A stretch of DNA of 64,000 bases from an uncultured Caulobacteraceae bacterium (GCA_937138625.1 CAKZPF010000003.1:310001-374000), one strand, 5' to 3'. Shown: positions 55,088 to 64,000, counted from the stretch's first letter. The notes: generated by a model from the sequence alone, not told the origin. Program-made: numbers and translations.

Positions 55088-56043
55088 CCAATCCTTCGCT
55101 AACCCTGCCCCACGAGATGTTCACCAACGCCACCTGGCCCCAGGCCGAACCCGTGTTGTCGGTGTTGATCCCGGTGTTCAAAGACGATCCCAGCTTCCTG
55201 ATCAGCACTCTGAACACCGAGGCCAAACAGGTGAACGGTCAAGTCGAGATCATCGTTTTGGATGATGGCTCAATGGATGAGGCCCTGTTTCACGAAATCA
55301 CCCAAAGCCTGGGCCGGGGGCGACTGGCCGGCCGCTGTGTGCGTTTACTGGAAAACGCAGGCCGGGCCAAAGGCCGTAACATCCTGGCTCAACAGGCCCG
55401 CGGGCAGTGGCTGTTGTTTTTGGATGGCGACATGCTGCCGGACACCGGTGCCTTTTTACAAACCTATCTGGGTCTAATCACCCAGAACACCGCACCCGTG
55501 GTCTTTGGTGGCTATTCGGTGCTGCAAGTTGCCAACACCCCAGACACGGCGCTTCATATCTATCTGTCCCAATCCAGTGACTGCATGGCCGCCGCCGCGC
55601 GCAATGAAACCCCAGCCAAGCATTTGTGCACTTCGAACGTTTTGGTCAAAACCGATCTGTTTCGCCAAGTGCCATTTGACGAGGGTTTCACGGGTTGGGG
55701 CTGGGAAGACACCGAATGGGCCTTGCGGGTCAGTGGCTTGGGCGCACGCATTTTGCATGTGGACAACACCGCCACCCACTTGGGGCTGGATACGCCCGAG
55801 CACCTGATGCGCAAATACCAACAATCGGCAAAAAACTATGGGCATATGGCCAAAGCCCACCCCCAGGCCATGGCCATGTTTACGAGTTTTCGCATCGCCC
55901 GCTTGATCAAACCGCTACCCGCCAAGGGCCTCATCAAAGCTGTTTGCGGCTGGTTGGCGCGACAGCGCTATGGGGTGCCGGTGCGCCTGCGGGCCATGGC
56001 GCTGAAGCTGTATAAATCCACCCTCTACAGCGAGCAGATCTGA
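55084..56043 (+). CDS. GT2 family glycosyltransferase
   Basis: A 319-residue soluble family 2 glycosyltransferase: LSVLIPVFKDDPSFLISTL, IIVLDDGSMDEAL, GRAKGRNILAQQARGQWLLFLDGDMLP (DxD) and FTGWGWEDTEWALRVSGLGARILHVDNTATHLGLDTPEHLMRKY. The ED-containing segment is the usual catalytic-base region. It should add a sugar to the lipid-linked repeat unit. Its start overlaps the flippase stop and its stop overlaps the deacetylase start (TGATG). It is the only GT besides the initiating enzyme in this cluster, so the repeat unit is either short or completed by GTs elsewhere. Confidence 0.92.
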   Translation: MTNPSLTLPHEMFTNATWPQAEPVLSVLIPVFKDDPSFLISTLNTEAKQVNGQVEIIVLDDGSMDEALFHEITQSLGRGRLAGRCVRLLENAGRAKGRNILAQQARGQWLLFLDGDMLPDTGAFLQTYLGLITQNTAPVVFGGYSVLQVANTPDTALHIYLSQSSDCMAAAARNETPAKHLCTSNVLVKTDLFRQVPFDEGFTGWGWEDTEWALRVSGLGARILHVDNTATHLGLDTPEHLMRKYQQSAKNYGHMAKAHPQAMAMFTSFRIARLIKPLPAKGLIKAVCGWLARQRYGVPVRLRAMALKLYKSTLYSEQI

Positions 56044-56822
56044 TGACCGGAACCGAGGTGCAAAGCTATTTCAAAAACACCTGGCGGGATCGGGTGCAAC
56101 GGCGTCTGGCCCAGCTGATGTTTCGGCGCATGGTGCCGGTGAACCTTACGCGTCCGGTGTTGTCCATTTGCTTTGACGATTTCCCCCACAGTGCCGTCAG
56201 CCAAGGCTTGCCGATCCTGCAAGACCTGGGCGTAAAGGGCACCTTTTATGCTGCGGGCGGCATGGCCCATATGCCCGATGGCGTTGGCGGTGCGGGCTTC
56301 ATCTTGGATGATCTGCAACGCTTGTTGGCAAATGACCAAGAGATCGGCTGTCACACCTTTTCGCATCTGGATTGTGGCAAGGCCCATCCGGATGTGCTGA
56401 TCGCCGAGCTCGATAAAAACGCCACCTTCTTGCACCATCATGGCGTGGAGACGATCAACAGCTTTGCCTATCCCTTTGGCAATCTGTGCCCTCGGGGGAA
56501 ACGCATCACCAATCAGCGCTTCACCTCGGCCCGTGGCGTGCACGGCAAGGATATCGTGCGGGGCAAGGTGGATCTGGGCTACCTTCCCGCCATTGGTCTT
56601 GAATGTTGGCGTGACCCCGAAGCCTATTGGCAGCCCTTGCGCAGTGGCGGCGACGTCCCCGGCTGGCTGATCCTATATACCCATGATGTACGCGATGATC
56701 CGGCAGACTGGGGCATCACGCCCGGAATTTTGCGCCAAGTCCTCGAGACCGCTCTTAGTCTGGGTTACGAGATTGTGCCGGTGGGAGAAATGGTGGCGCG
56801 CCTGGCACGTCCGAACGCATAA
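56043..56822 (+). CDS. Polysaccharide deacetylase (carbohydrate esterase 4-like)
   Basis: A 259-residue NodB-fold protein. Motif 1 is LSICFDDFPHSAVSQGLPILQDLGVKGTFYAAGG (catalytic and metal Asp); motif 2 is EIGCHTFSHLDCG (metal His); later motifs are NSFAYPFGN and LILYTHDV. It would remove N- or O-acetyl groups from the exopolysaccharide. No signal peptide is evident, so it may act on lipid-linked units on the cytoplasmic face. Its 3' end overlaps the convergent polymerase gene by 68 bp. Confidence 0.9.
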   Translation: MTGTEVQSYFKNTWRDRVQRRLAQLMFRRMVPVNLTRPVLSICFDDFPHSAVSQGLPILQDLGVKGTFYAAGGMAHMPDGVGGAGFILDDLQRLLANDQEIGCHTFSHLDCGKAHPDVLIAELDKNATFLHHHGVETINSFAYPFGNLCPRGKRITNQRFTSARGVHGKDIVRGKVDLGYLPAIGLECWRDPEAYWQPLRSGGDVPGWLILYTHDVRDDPADWGITPGILRQVLETALSLGYEIVPVGEMVARLARPNA

Positions 56823-58080
56823 AGGTGTGCCGCCAGATATAGATGGTGGCCAGCACCAACCCCATCCAGACCAAATTGTTCTGAATCATCAGTACGCTTT
56901 CTGAAAAACAATAGAGCACCATCAAAACAATATACGGCAGCGTAAAGGATGACATCAGATCCCGGCGTAAACGCAACAGACCCAACACAAAGCTGCTGGC
57001 CAGATAGATGGCGATCAAAATCACGCCCACCTTGCCGACTTGCAACCAGACCTCCAGCCAGCCTTGGTGCGCAGACAGCACCTCCCACAACACGGCTCTT
57101 TGAATGAAATACCCGGGCCCGGTCTCTGGGTTTTCCCAAAAGGCCCCATAGCCATACCCCAGCATGGGATGGCGGTCGATAACCTCGTAAATGGCTTGCC
57201 AGATGGGTGTGCGCCCTGTGAACGATGGGTCTTTGCCAATGGCCTTGAACAGCAGATGCGGTGAAAATATCATCAAAAAGCCCAAGACAGAGCCCCCGAT
57301 CACACCGCCATAAATGGCCAGCAAACCCGCCAGCATACTGTTTTGCAAGGCCCGAATGCCAATAACCGAACCAATGGCCAGGCAAAACAACAGCAAGGAT
57401 GTCTTGGACCACGAGACGATGATCATAAATAGGCACAACAGCACCAACGCGAAATAATAACGCCGAAAGCGCTTATCAAAGCTGGCGCCGATCATGGCAA
57501 AAAAACCACCAAAGGCCATCATGCCCCCCAGTGTATTTTTGTGCATCCACACCCCACTCCAGGCCCCCGGCACCTCGACCTGCATCACCCCAATGGCAGG
57601 CACCAAGGCCCCCAACAGCAGGCTGAGAAAACCTGTCAGCGCGCTGATCACAGACAAATAGCGAATAATCTGAATGAACGGATAGCGCACCGACAGCATA
57701 TAGACGAACAGCATGGAGCCCATGAGCGCCACAGATTTCTTGATGGTGGCATCCGGCGCCACCGACCAGGTCACCGATACAAAGGCCAAGATCACCATCA
57801 GCCACGCGGCCCAGGCATGCCAAATATCACGCAGCACAAAGCGTGCATGGGGCATCAGCAAAACCAAGGCTCCCAGGTAACACAACACATATCCCAACTG
57901 CGCGATGGGGCCGGCTATACCTTCGGCGGTTTGCAGCAACAGCCCCTCAACAGCGCCCGAAAACATCAAAATGGCGAACAGGATAAAGCCATGTTCCGCC
58001 CACCGCGCCGCCCGGCCCAAATCCGCATGGATTTTGGCATAAGGATGCGTGACGGGATGGGAATGAGAGGGGGCCGTCAT
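56755..58080 (-). CDS. O-antigen ligase/polymerase-like membrane protein (Wzy type)
   Basis: A 441-residue inner-membrane protein with about eleven helices and a large periplasmic loop. The loop shows GKDPSFTGRTPIWQAIYEVIDRHPMLGYGYGAFW and HQGWLEVWLQVGKVGVILIAIYL, hallmarks of the Wzy_C/O-antigen ligase family (PF04932). In this cluster it most likely polymerises the flipped repeat units. It is transcribed away from the Wzz-like genes together with them (58761, 60388) on the minus strand, and overlaps the deacetylase gene tail-to-tail. Confidence 0.9.
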   Translation of the reverse strand: MTAPSHSHPVTHPYAKIHADLGRAARWAEHGFILFAILMFSGAVEGLLLQTAEGIAGPIAQLGYVLCYLGALVLLMPHARFVLRDIWHAWAAWLMVILAFVSVTWSVAPDATIKKSVALMGSMLFVYMLSVRYPFIQIIRYLSVISALTGFLSLLLGALVPAIGVMQVEVPGAWSGVWMHKNTLGGMMAFGGFFAMIGASFDKRFRRYYFALVLLCLFMIIVSWSKTSLLLFCLAIGSVIGIRALQNSMLAGLLAIYGGVIGGSVLGFLMIFSPHLLFKAIGKDPSFTGRTPIWQAIYEVIDRHPMLGYGYGAFWENPETGPGYFIQRAVLWEVLSAHQGWLEVWLQVGKVGVILIAIYLASSFVLGLLRLRRDLMSSFTLPYIVLMVLYCFSESVLMIQNNLVWMGLVLATIYIWRHTFMRSDVPGAPPFLPPAQSRNPD

Positions 58081-58089
58081 GCGCTCCCC

Positions 58090-58761
58090 CTAGCCCGCTT
58101 GGCGGAAGGGTTCCGTCTCAAAGCGATTGACCACAACGCCTTTGCAGTCGCCTTCGCGCGCGCGGATATCATCGCGCAAAGTCGCGACCATGGGGTCGTG
58201 CTTGCCTTCGTCATCGACCACAATTACCGCCCCATCAAAGGCCCGCACCAAAGCCAGCCCTGCCCGAGAGCGCTCAAGCGCCGGCGCATCCACAATCACC
58301 AATCCCACCTGCTTGCGCATCTCGGCCCAGTAATCAGGGGCGTGGACAACCTGGACACGCTGCCCCTTCTCAATGGCTTCGTGATGGAAACAGCTGACAT
58401 ACAGATTTTGACCACGCACCTTGTGACACGACATCAAAGCTTGGGGGTTATCGAGGAAGCTGCCTTCCTCGCCGATCAAACGCCAAAAGGTCTGATCATC
58501 GGGCGCCACGGAAAGATGCTCGTCTTTGGGCTCATCATAACCATAAGTCGACAAAGCCTCGAACTGGCCATTCAAAAAGAAGTCCAAATCCACCAGCAGG
58601 ACCCCTTTTTCCAATCTGGGGGCCATCATCTGGGCATATTCACGCGCCACTGTCGAGGTCCCCACCCCGTCACGCGCCGCCATAAACAATAGGCACTGTC
58701 CAGTGGCGGCATCGGGCACCAGGCTTTTGAGCCCCTCAAGATTGTTTTGCATGCTAATCAT
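58090..58761 (-). CDS. CpsD/MinD-like P-loop protein of EPS export, Walker A lysine absent
   Basis: A 223-residue protein of the CpsD/VpsO-like fold that partners Wzz-type co-polymerases. The P-loop region reads FMAARDGVGTSTVAREYAQ (residues 27-45), with Thr where the Walker A lysine should be; the Walker A' region GVLLVDLDFFLNGQFEAL and VGLVIVDAPALERS are retained. The C-terminus (FETEPFRQAG) lacks the tyrosine cluster of autokinases. It is probably a regulatory rather than kinase-active member. The ATG of MISMQNN is chosen for its GAGGGA site; a Met six codons upstream is possible. Confidence 0.8.
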   Translation of the reverse strand: MISMQNNLEGLKSLVPDAATGQCLLFMAARDGVGTSTVAREYAQMMAPRLEKGVLLVDLDFFLNGQFEALSTYGYDEPKDEHLSVAPDDQTFWRLIGEEGSFLDNPQALMSCHKVRGQNLYVSCFHHEAIEKGQRVQVVHAPDYWAEMRKQVGLVIVDAPALERSRAGLALVRAFDGAVIVVDDEGKHDPMVATLRDDIRAREGDCKGVVVNRFETEPFRQAG

Positions 58762-58813
58762 AAGACGTCCCTCGTTCATCAAATCTCAGGGTCTGGGGCA
58801 AGTTGCACCAGGC

Positions 58814-60388
58814 CTATAAGTACGGCTGCTTTCTGGGCACCACGGCCAAAACCGGCATGTCGGCCACTTTGGTGGGCGGTGGTGGCGGTGGCGGGGTGAC
58901 ACCCCGCGCTGGCCCAACGCCACCGTCTGAGCTTGTGGGGCGTGACATGATGGCGGGCTGGCGCAACAACACCGTCAAAGCCCCGACCACAAAGGCGGTC
59001 ATGGCGGCAAAAATCAGGCTGAGCAACAAGATGGGAATCCGTAGGTCCGTCGGCCGCGTGGGCGTAACCGGACGCTCGATGACGCGAATGTTGTCCGTGA
59101 CCTTTTCGGCGATTTCGCGCGCGGCGCGGGTTTGCTCTTCACGCTCGGCAAAGGCTTGGGCGTTGGCCTCGAGGACTGACGCTTCACGTGACAGCTTTTG
59201 GTACTCGGTGGCCAGCTTTTGCATTTCCAACTGACGAGATGACAAACGCGCCAACTGTGATGTCAGGGCCTGTTCGCGAGCTTGTAACGACACGGCATCG
59301 GCCTCGGCTTGCAAGAAATCGGTCTGCAAGGTTTGGTGCACAGGGTTCACACCCACACGACGCGCTCCCTGCCCCTCGGCCCCGCCGCTCAGGATAAAGC
59401 GTTCGAGCTGGTTGATGCGTTTTTCAATGTTTTGCACTTGCGAGGAGCCGGGCTCGTAACGCGCCAGCAGATCTTCGCGTTCGATTTTCAACTGCAGCAG
59501 TTCCTCGCGTGAGCTGTCATCCACGAACAAATTGACTTCAGGTGACACTTGCTCGAGGCGATTGCGTAAGGCTTCGCGGCGGGCCTCGATCTGGCGGCGC
59601 TGGGCCTGCACGCGATAGCGCTCATCCAACACCTGGGCATACAGATCGGCATTGGCATCGCGCTCGGCTTCAAAGTCACCGATATTATTGGCGCTCAGGA
59701 AGGCTTCCAGATCTTCTTGGGCGGTGCGCAGACGATCCTCGAAAGCCTGACGCTGGGCCGCGATCAAAGGCGTGGTCACGCCTTGCAACACCTCGCGACG
59801 ATAGGCCAGATATTCATCAATCAGCCGGTTCAAAACCGTCGCCGCCACATTGGGATTGGCATGCGAATAGGTCATACGAATGACCGGCGTGCTGGCGGCG
59901 GGTTCAACTTCAAGGCCGGCGTTCAACTTGTGAACGGCCTCGCCCATCAAAAAGCGACGCTCGGCGGCGTCTTGTTCGTCGTCACCATCAAGATTGGCGT
60001 ATTTTTGCCCAAGCTCGGGGTCGATGCGGGCGATGCCCACCTTGGTGATGACGCGCTCTTTCAAAGTCGAGCTCGCTAGAATTTCCACCTCGGACTGCAT
60101 CAGCTGCTCGGGTGTTGCGGGCACAAACCCCTTACCGGCGTCACCAACGGTGGGCTGGTACACATATTCATCCCCCAGACGAACCAGAATGCTGGAGTTG
60201 GCCGGATATTTGGGCTTTTGCAGCATGGCGACACTGGCCCCAATGGCGAATATAACCATAAAGACCACCAACATCAATCCGCGCTCTTTCCAGACCTGGC
60301 CAATAAATTCGCGCCAGCCGATTGGCTGGGCATCATTGGCCGGCCTATAGCCATGCGATCTGGTATAACCCGCTGTTGAATCCGACAT
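58814..60388 (-). CDS. Wzz/GumC-type polysaccharide co-polymerase
   Basis: A 524-residue chain-length determinant. An N-terminal helix (RGLMLVVFMVIFAIGASVAML), the Wzz domain (YPANSSILVRLGDEYVYQPTVGD), a long periplasmic coiled coil with the GNVR-like ISDEYLAYRREVLQG region (residues about 190-400), and a second helix (IPILLLSLIFAAMTAFVVGALTVLLR) are visible. The cytoplasmic tail is Pro-rich (TPPPPPPP) and carries no kinase domain, which fits the separate CpsD-like gene 53 bp downstream. It controls chain length and links polymerase to the Wza-like channel. Confidence 0.92.
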   Translation of the reverse strand: MSDSTAGYTRSHGYRPANDAQPIGWREFIGQVWKERGLMLVVFMVIFAIGASVAMLQKPKYPANSSILVRLGDEYVYQPTVGDAGKGFVPATPEQLMQSEVEILASSTLKERVITKVGIARIDPELGQKYANLDGDDEQDAAERRFLMGEAVHKLNAGLEVEPAASTPVIRMTYSHANPNVAATVLNRLIDEYLAYRREVLQGVTTPLIAAQRQAFEDRLRTAQEDLEAFLSANNIGDFEAERDANADLYAQVLDERYRVQAQRRQIEARREALRNRLEQVSPEVNLFVDDSSREELLQLKIEREDLLARYEPGSSQVQNIEKRINQLERFILSGGAEGQGARRVGVNPVHQTLQTDFLQAEADAVSLQAREQALTSQLARLSSRQLEMQKLATEYQKLSREASVLEANAQAFAEREEQTRAAREIAEKVTDNIRVIERPVTPTRPTDLRIPILLLSLIFAAMTAFVVGALTVLLRQPAIMSRPTSSDGGVGPARGVTPPPPPPPTKVADMPVLAVVPRKQPYL

Positions 60389-60497
60389 ATGCTTTACCCC
60401 AGTCTATGGTGAATGTGCATTTACCAAACACCATGACTTTTAATTTTTTCTTATCCATTCCCGGTGATTGTAAAAAAAATCGATACACGGAGATGAA

Positions 60498-61262
60498 GTG
60501 ATGACACGCACTCTATATAAGTCTGCTGCCCCCTTTGCCTTGATCGCGGGATTGGCCTTGACGGTTTCCGCCTGCCAAACGACGGCGTCGGATCAAGACA
60601 TGTCCGCGGGGGCTCAAGCCCAAGACGCCGCCTTTGCGATGCCCGCAGGCTTCTCGCCCTGGGCGCCCGTTACCGATGATTATCGGTTGTTTGCCGGTGA
60701 TGAAGTGGACATTGTGGTTTATACTGCGCCCGAGCTGAGCCGCACGCTGACCGTGGCCCCCGATGGACGCCTGATCATGCCCTATGCGGATCCCGTGATG
60801 GCTTCGGGCCGCACCATCAAAGAGGCCGAAGCGGCCCTGAGTGCGGCGCTGGCCAAAACCTTGAAAAATCCAGATGTGCGCATCACACCGAACACCTTCA
60901 GCTCGCAACAAGTGTTTGTGGGCGGCGAGGTACAAAGCGCCGGTGTCTACGACATCCCTGGCCCGATCGACCCCCTGCAAGCGATCATTTTGGCGGGCGG
61001 CGCCACAATCGGGGCCAAGACCTCGAACATTGCCTTGATCCGCAGCGGTCCCGATGGTCGGCCGATGATGAAAACCATCAACATCAACACAGCGCGCAAA
61101 AATCCAGAGATGTTGAAAGACATTCAGATCCAGCGCTTTGATATTGTCTATGTGCCCCGCAATGGCCTAGCCGAAGTGGCGGCCTTTATGACCAATCTGC
61201 GCAATGCCCTGCCGGTCAACTTTGCGGTCTCTTACGCCATCAACGATCCCTATAGCAACTAG
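60498..61262 (+). CDS. Polysaccharide export lipoprotein (Wza/GumB type)
   Basis: A 254-residue outer-membrane export protein. The signal peptide ends in a lipobox (TVSAC). The Poly_export domain is DYRLFAGDEVDIVVYTAPELSRTLTVAPDGRLIMPYADPV, followed by an SLBB domain (FVGGEVQSAGVYDIPGPIDPLQAIILAGGATIG). A GGAGATGAA site precedes the ATG. It is divergent from the gumC-like gene with 109 bp between them. At this length it has one SLBB domain, shorter than E. coli Wza. Confidence 0.92.
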   Translation: MMTRTLYKSAAPFALIAGLALTVSACQTTASDQDMSAGAQAQDAAFAMPAGFSPWAPVTDDYRLFAGDEVDIVVYTAPELSRTLTVAPDGRLIMPYADPVMASGRTIKEAEAALSAALAKTLKNPDVRITPNTFSSQQVFVGGEVQSAGVYDIPGPIDPLQAIILAGGATIGAKTSNIALIRSGPDGRPMMKTININTARKNPEMLKDIQIQRFDIVYVPRNGLAEVAAFMTNLRNALPVNFAVSYAINDPYSN

Positions 61263-61289
61263 GGTCCTACGGCGCGTATCAAGGGCGGC

Positions 61290-61967
61290 CTAGTCCGTTA
61301 CCTCGTAATTGGGATTGAGGAACATATAGTTGTAGTACGGGTGACGCTCAGCCGCCAACACCGGAATGCAAATGCGCCCCGCATTCGTTTCATGCACAAT
61401 CATGCTGTCAGGGAAATGAGGCTCCGGCAGGCGGAGCCCTTCCATGTCATCGCAATTGGGCTCTGACATCATCCAATCATAATCGGGGCTGCCTTCGGGC
61501 AGATAGGCCTGCACCCGGTCAGCCGTCAAAACGGGGTATCCGCGTGCGTCCTTGTCAATATCGATAACAAAGCCCACATCATCCAGTACCCCATCGGTGC
61601 GATACGTCACCAGACCATCTTCCCAAATTTGCGGCACCACCGGCACATCAGCCGCAAAGGTTTGCAAACCCGTCCGGCCCTGTAGATTCAAATCGAGCGC
61701 GCAGGTGGCCTGATCGCCGGACTCATCGCCCACCCCATCACGATAGCTGGTGGCAATTTTCACTGTATATTGGGGCACATTGGCGTTTTTATAAAATTCA
61801 GCCGTGTTGGCGCTTTGACCACTGGCCCCGAGTTGCTCCGACAGGTCGCCACAGCTGAAATCCGAGGCGTTGTAGAGCTCAAGATCGAAATAGACGGTGT
61901 CAGGCACCTGATCGCCGGTGACATCCATTTGCATGGTCAACGTTTTGCAATCCAATGGCTCTGGCAT
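61290..61967 (-). CDS. Acidic protein with DxTGDxxxD loop, unknown function
   Basis: A 225-residue acidic protein. LTMQMDVTGDQVPDTVYFDLELY near residue 10 and GFVIDIDKDARGYPVLTADR near residue 145 look like FG-GAP/VCBS-type calcium loops each followed by a strand. Four Cys are spread over the N-terminal half. No signal peptide is seen. The ATG of MPEPLDCKT has a strong AAGGGGGG site; a longer frame to 62228 overlaps the next gene and is rejected. Function unknown; it is adjacent to, but probably not part of, the EPS cluster. Confidence 0.65.
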   Translation of the reverse strand: MPEPLDCKTLTMQMDVTGDQVPDTVYFDLELYNASDFSCGDLSEQLGASGQSANTAEFYKNANVPQYTVKIATSYRDGVGDESGDQATCALDLNLQGRTGLQTFAADVPVVPQIWEDGLVTYRTDGVLDDVGFVIDIDKDARGYPVLTADRVQAYLPEGSPDYDWMMSEPNCDDMEGLRLPEPHFPDSMIVHETNAGRICIPVLAAERHPYYNYMFLNPNYEVTD

Positions 61968-62124
61968 GGTGCCCCCCTTATGGGGACTCAGACTAGACGA
62001 AACGACACAAGATCGCAACACGACCGTCTTGATAAATAAAAAAATGGCATCAGAGTCCCGGTGCCATCGTAAAAAAACCGCCTGCCACGCCCCCACACAG
62101 GGGGCGATTGACGGGATAAACCTC

Positions 62125-62457
62125 TTAGGCCGCGCGGCTGCTGTCGCTGCCGTTGGCGGGCTTTTTATCGGTTTTGTTTTGCTCGAGCCACTCACGAGCG
62201 GCCTTTTGGGCGTGGGCGATCTCACCACTGCTCATCAGCTCGGAGATTTCCTTGCGCGTCAGCTTGGCATCTTCGGATCCCATCAGCGCGGCCAGGTTGA
62301 ACAGCATATGCGCACAGACATAATCCATAGGCACACCCTGGCCCGTCGAGTATTGCAAGCCGGCTTTATATAGGTCCTCGGGGGTATTGGCCCCTTGGAT
62401 CAGCTCTGCTGGAAATTCGACACCCACACCATCATCGTATTTTTTATTCTCGGTCAT
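62125..62457 (-). CDS. Small Sel1-like repeat protein
   Basis: A 110-residue protein with one Sel1-like repeat: EDLYKAGLQYSTGQGVPMDYVCAHMLFNLAALMGSEDA, then a second helical stretch TRKEISELMSSGEIAHAQKAAREWLEQ, the usual C-terminal cap of short Sel1 proteins. Such repeats mediate protein-protein contacts. No signal peptide. The tail is Lys/Ser/Asn-rich. It sits 157 bp upstream of the acidic protein gene on the same strand. Confidence 0.75.
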   Translation of the reverse strand: MTENKKYDDGVGVEFPAELIQGANTPEDLYKAGLQYSTGQGVPMDYVCAHMLFNLAALMGSEDAKLTRKEISELMSSGEIAHAQKAAREWLEQNKTDKKPANGSDSSRAA

Positions 62458-62818
62458 TGTGTATTCCTCGTCTGAATTGGGCGCGGCCGTTCACCGCCAC
62501 TCAGGTTTCCTAGACACTTTTGCCCCATCTGCTGAAGAATACGTAAATGAATCAAAATAATTTTTGGGTAATTTTGGTTATTATCAAGTAAATATATTAA
62601 GTTAAACCACATTAACCACAATAAATATAAAAATAACAAGCAAGAGGCCATGGTAAATATATATTTATACCAATTAATGTGGATTCATATTTTCATAGTG
62701 AGTGAACAAAGGTGGCCATAGACAAAGGTAACAATGGGCAAAGGTAGCCATGGGCAAAGGCGCGCCTGCCCCACAGGACACACGGTCTTTCTCGCTCAAA
62801 CAAAACCACCGAGGTGGC
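62458..62818. other. AT-rich intergenic region
   Basis: 360 bp without a gene between the Sel1-like gene and gatB. Bases 62530-62700 are strongly AT-rich and could hold the promoter of the Sel1-like gene; a 16-bp tandem repeat follows at 62711-62758. Confidence 0.6.
62711..62758. repeat. 16-bp tandem repeat
   Basis: Three consecutive 16-bp units: ggtggccatagacaaa, ggtaacaatgggcaaa and ggtagccatgggcaaa, with a degenerate partial unit before them. Located 61 bp beyond the gatB stop codon. No protein is encoded. Confidence 0.8.
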
Positions 62819-64000
62819 TTATACACCCAGTTTCTTTTGGATAATGTCGTTCACCGCTTTGGGGTTGGCCTTGCCGCCGGTGGCCTTCATCACCTGGCCC
62901 ACGAACCACCCCGCCAGTTGGGGTTTGGCCTTGGCTTGTTCCACCTTATCGGGGTTCGCGGCCATGACCTCGTCAACGGCTTTTTCAATGGCACCGGTGT
63001 CCGTGACCTGTTTCAAACCATGCTTTTCAACAATCTCGGCGGCGGTGTTTTCGCTGGCCCAAAGATGCTCGAAGACCTCTTTGGCGATTTTCGAGGAAAT
63101 GGTGCCATCTTCAATCAAAGCCACCATGCCCGCCAACCGCTCGGCAGAAATGGGGCTGTCGTCGATGTCATGCCCCTCTTTGGCCAGACGCCCCAGCAGG
63201 TCGTTGATGGTCCAGTTGGCGATCAGTTTGGCGTCACGGCCTTTGGCGGCGGCCTCGAAATAATCGGCGCGCGCGCCTTTGGTCACCAGCACACCGGCGT
63301 CATAGGCCGAGAGACCATAATCGGCCATCAGCCGCGCTTTTTTGGCATCCGGCAGCTCGGGCAGAGTTTTGCGGATCTCTTCGATCCAGGCTTGCTCTAG
63401 CTCCAGCGGCAACAGATCGGGGTCGGGGAAATAACGATAATCGTGGGCATCTTCTTTTGATCGCATCGTGCGGGTCTCGCCGCTGGCGACATTGAACAGC
63501 CGGGTTTCCTGGTCGATCTGACCGCCATCTTCCAGGATTTCGATCTGACGCCGGGCCTCATATTCAATGGCTTTGACAATATAGCTCATCGAATTGACGT
63601 TTTTGATCTCGCAGCGTGTGCCCAACGGCCCGCCGGGCTTGCGCACGGAAACGTTCACGTCCGCGCGCATGTTGCCCTTTTCCATATCCCCGTCACAGGT
63701 GCCCAGGTACCGCACAATGGTGCGCAGCTTTTTCACAAAGGCCGCTGCATCCAAGGCCGAGCGCATATCGGGCCTGGAGACGATCTCCATCAAGGCCACG
63801 CCCGAGCGGTTCAGATCCACATAGGTGGCATTCGGGTCCATGTCGTGGATGGATTTGCCAGCGTCTTGTTCGAGGTGCAAACGCTCGATGCCCACTTTGA
63901 AACTGCTGCCGTCCTCGCGCTCAACCTCAATTTCCCCCTCGCCCACGATGGGGTTTTTAAACTGGCTGATCTGATAGCCCTGGGGCAGATCGGGATAAAA
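62819..64000 (-). CDS. gatB: Asp-tRNA(Asn)/Glu-tRNA(Gln) amidotransferase subunit B (5' end outside window)
   Basis: The kinase/tRNA-binding subunit of GatCAB, which amidates misacylated Glu-tRNA(Gln) or Asp-tRNA(Asn). About 394 C-terminal codons are visible and the frame remains open at base 64000. Conserved parts: [11 protein letters not shown] at the edge, [69 protein letters not shown], and the YqeY-like C-terminal domain [15 protein letters not shown]. The N-terminus with the catalytic core lies beyond the window. Confidence 0.96.
   Translation of the reverse strand, partial: FYPDLPQGYQISQFKNPIVGEGEIEVEREDGSSFKVGIERLHLEQDAGKSIHDMDPNATYVDLNRSGVALMEIVSRPDMRSALDAAAFVKKLRTIVRYLGTCDGDMEKGNMRADVNVSVRKPGGPLGTRCEIKNVNSMSYIVKAIEYEARRQIEILEDGGQIDQETRLFNVASGETRTMRSKEDAHDYRYFPDPDLLPLELEQAWIEEIRKTLPELPDAKKARLMADYGLSAYDAGVLVTKGARADYFEAAAKGRDAKLIANWTINDLLGRLAKEGHDIDDSPISAERLAGMVALIEDGTISSKIAKEVFEHLWASENTAAEIVEKHGLKQVTDTGAIEKAVDEVMAANPDKVEQAKAKPQLAGWFVGQVMKATGGKANPKAVNDIIQKKLGV

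Overview
The window is a GC-rich chromosomal segment of an alphaproteobacterium. The evidence is the gene content: a compact nuo operon in the order A-B-C-D-E-F-G with a small membrane ORF between E and F, an adjacent rplM-rpsI pair, a CtaA-type heme A synthase, a class I PHA synthase, and a five-enzyme HutF/HutG histidine route. A Rhodospirillales-like, aerobic, free-living bacterium is my inference, not a proven placement.

Layout. 1-6852: complex I operon on the minus strand; nuoG runs off the left edge. 7068-8635: tRNA-Pro and tRNA-Glu flank a DUF192 gene and a double cold-shock-domain gene. 8765-18792: housekeeping and carbon storage (recJ, glpX, a lipoprotein, phaC, a methyltransferase, rpsI/rplM, a Tat-exported PhoX/DUF839 protein). 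19468-26065: ctaA, a sugar aminotransferase with a Gfo/Idh oxidoreductase, a processive-type GT2 enzyme and two RNA methyltransferase-like genes. 26899-33830: histidine utilisation (hutI-H-G-U plus a coupled DUF4112 gene on minus, hutF divergent on plus). 33939-38144: tRNA-Asp followed by an unusual tandem repeat of its own 3' tail, an AbgT transporter and an M3 peptidase.

38579-51480 is an integrated genomic island. It starts at the 3' end of tRNA-Ser(GCT), carries a complete tyrosine integrase right next to that tRNA, and ends at a 19-bp exact copy of the tRNA end. A third 20-bp copy lies 177 bp further on. The island has an XRE regulator with two palindromic operator candidates, a lipoprotein, a membrane/coiled-coil protein, a winged-helix protein, a stand-alone protein resembling the RarA C-terminal region, and a metal-efflux cassette: a CsoR/RcnR-family regulator, a CzcCBA-type RND tripartite pump and a His-rich lipoprotein. 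The left half looks AT-richer than the host; the efflux cassette is nearer to host composition, so the island is probably mosaic.

51903-61262 is a Wzx/Wzy-type exopolysaccharide export cluster: initiating phosphoglycosyltransferase, flippase, GT2, polysaccharide deacetylase, Wzy/ligase-like polymerase, a P-loop partner lacking the Walker A lysine, a Wzz/GumC co-polymerase and a Wza-like export lipoprotein. The right end holds two small genes and gatB, which runs off the edge.

Four isolated small genes (15554, 18844, 26334, 61290) encode acidic proteins, most with DxDxDG-like calcium-binding loops, that I cannot assign. I consider the tRNA-Ser island, the tRNA-Asp repeat array and these small proteins the most interesting material.
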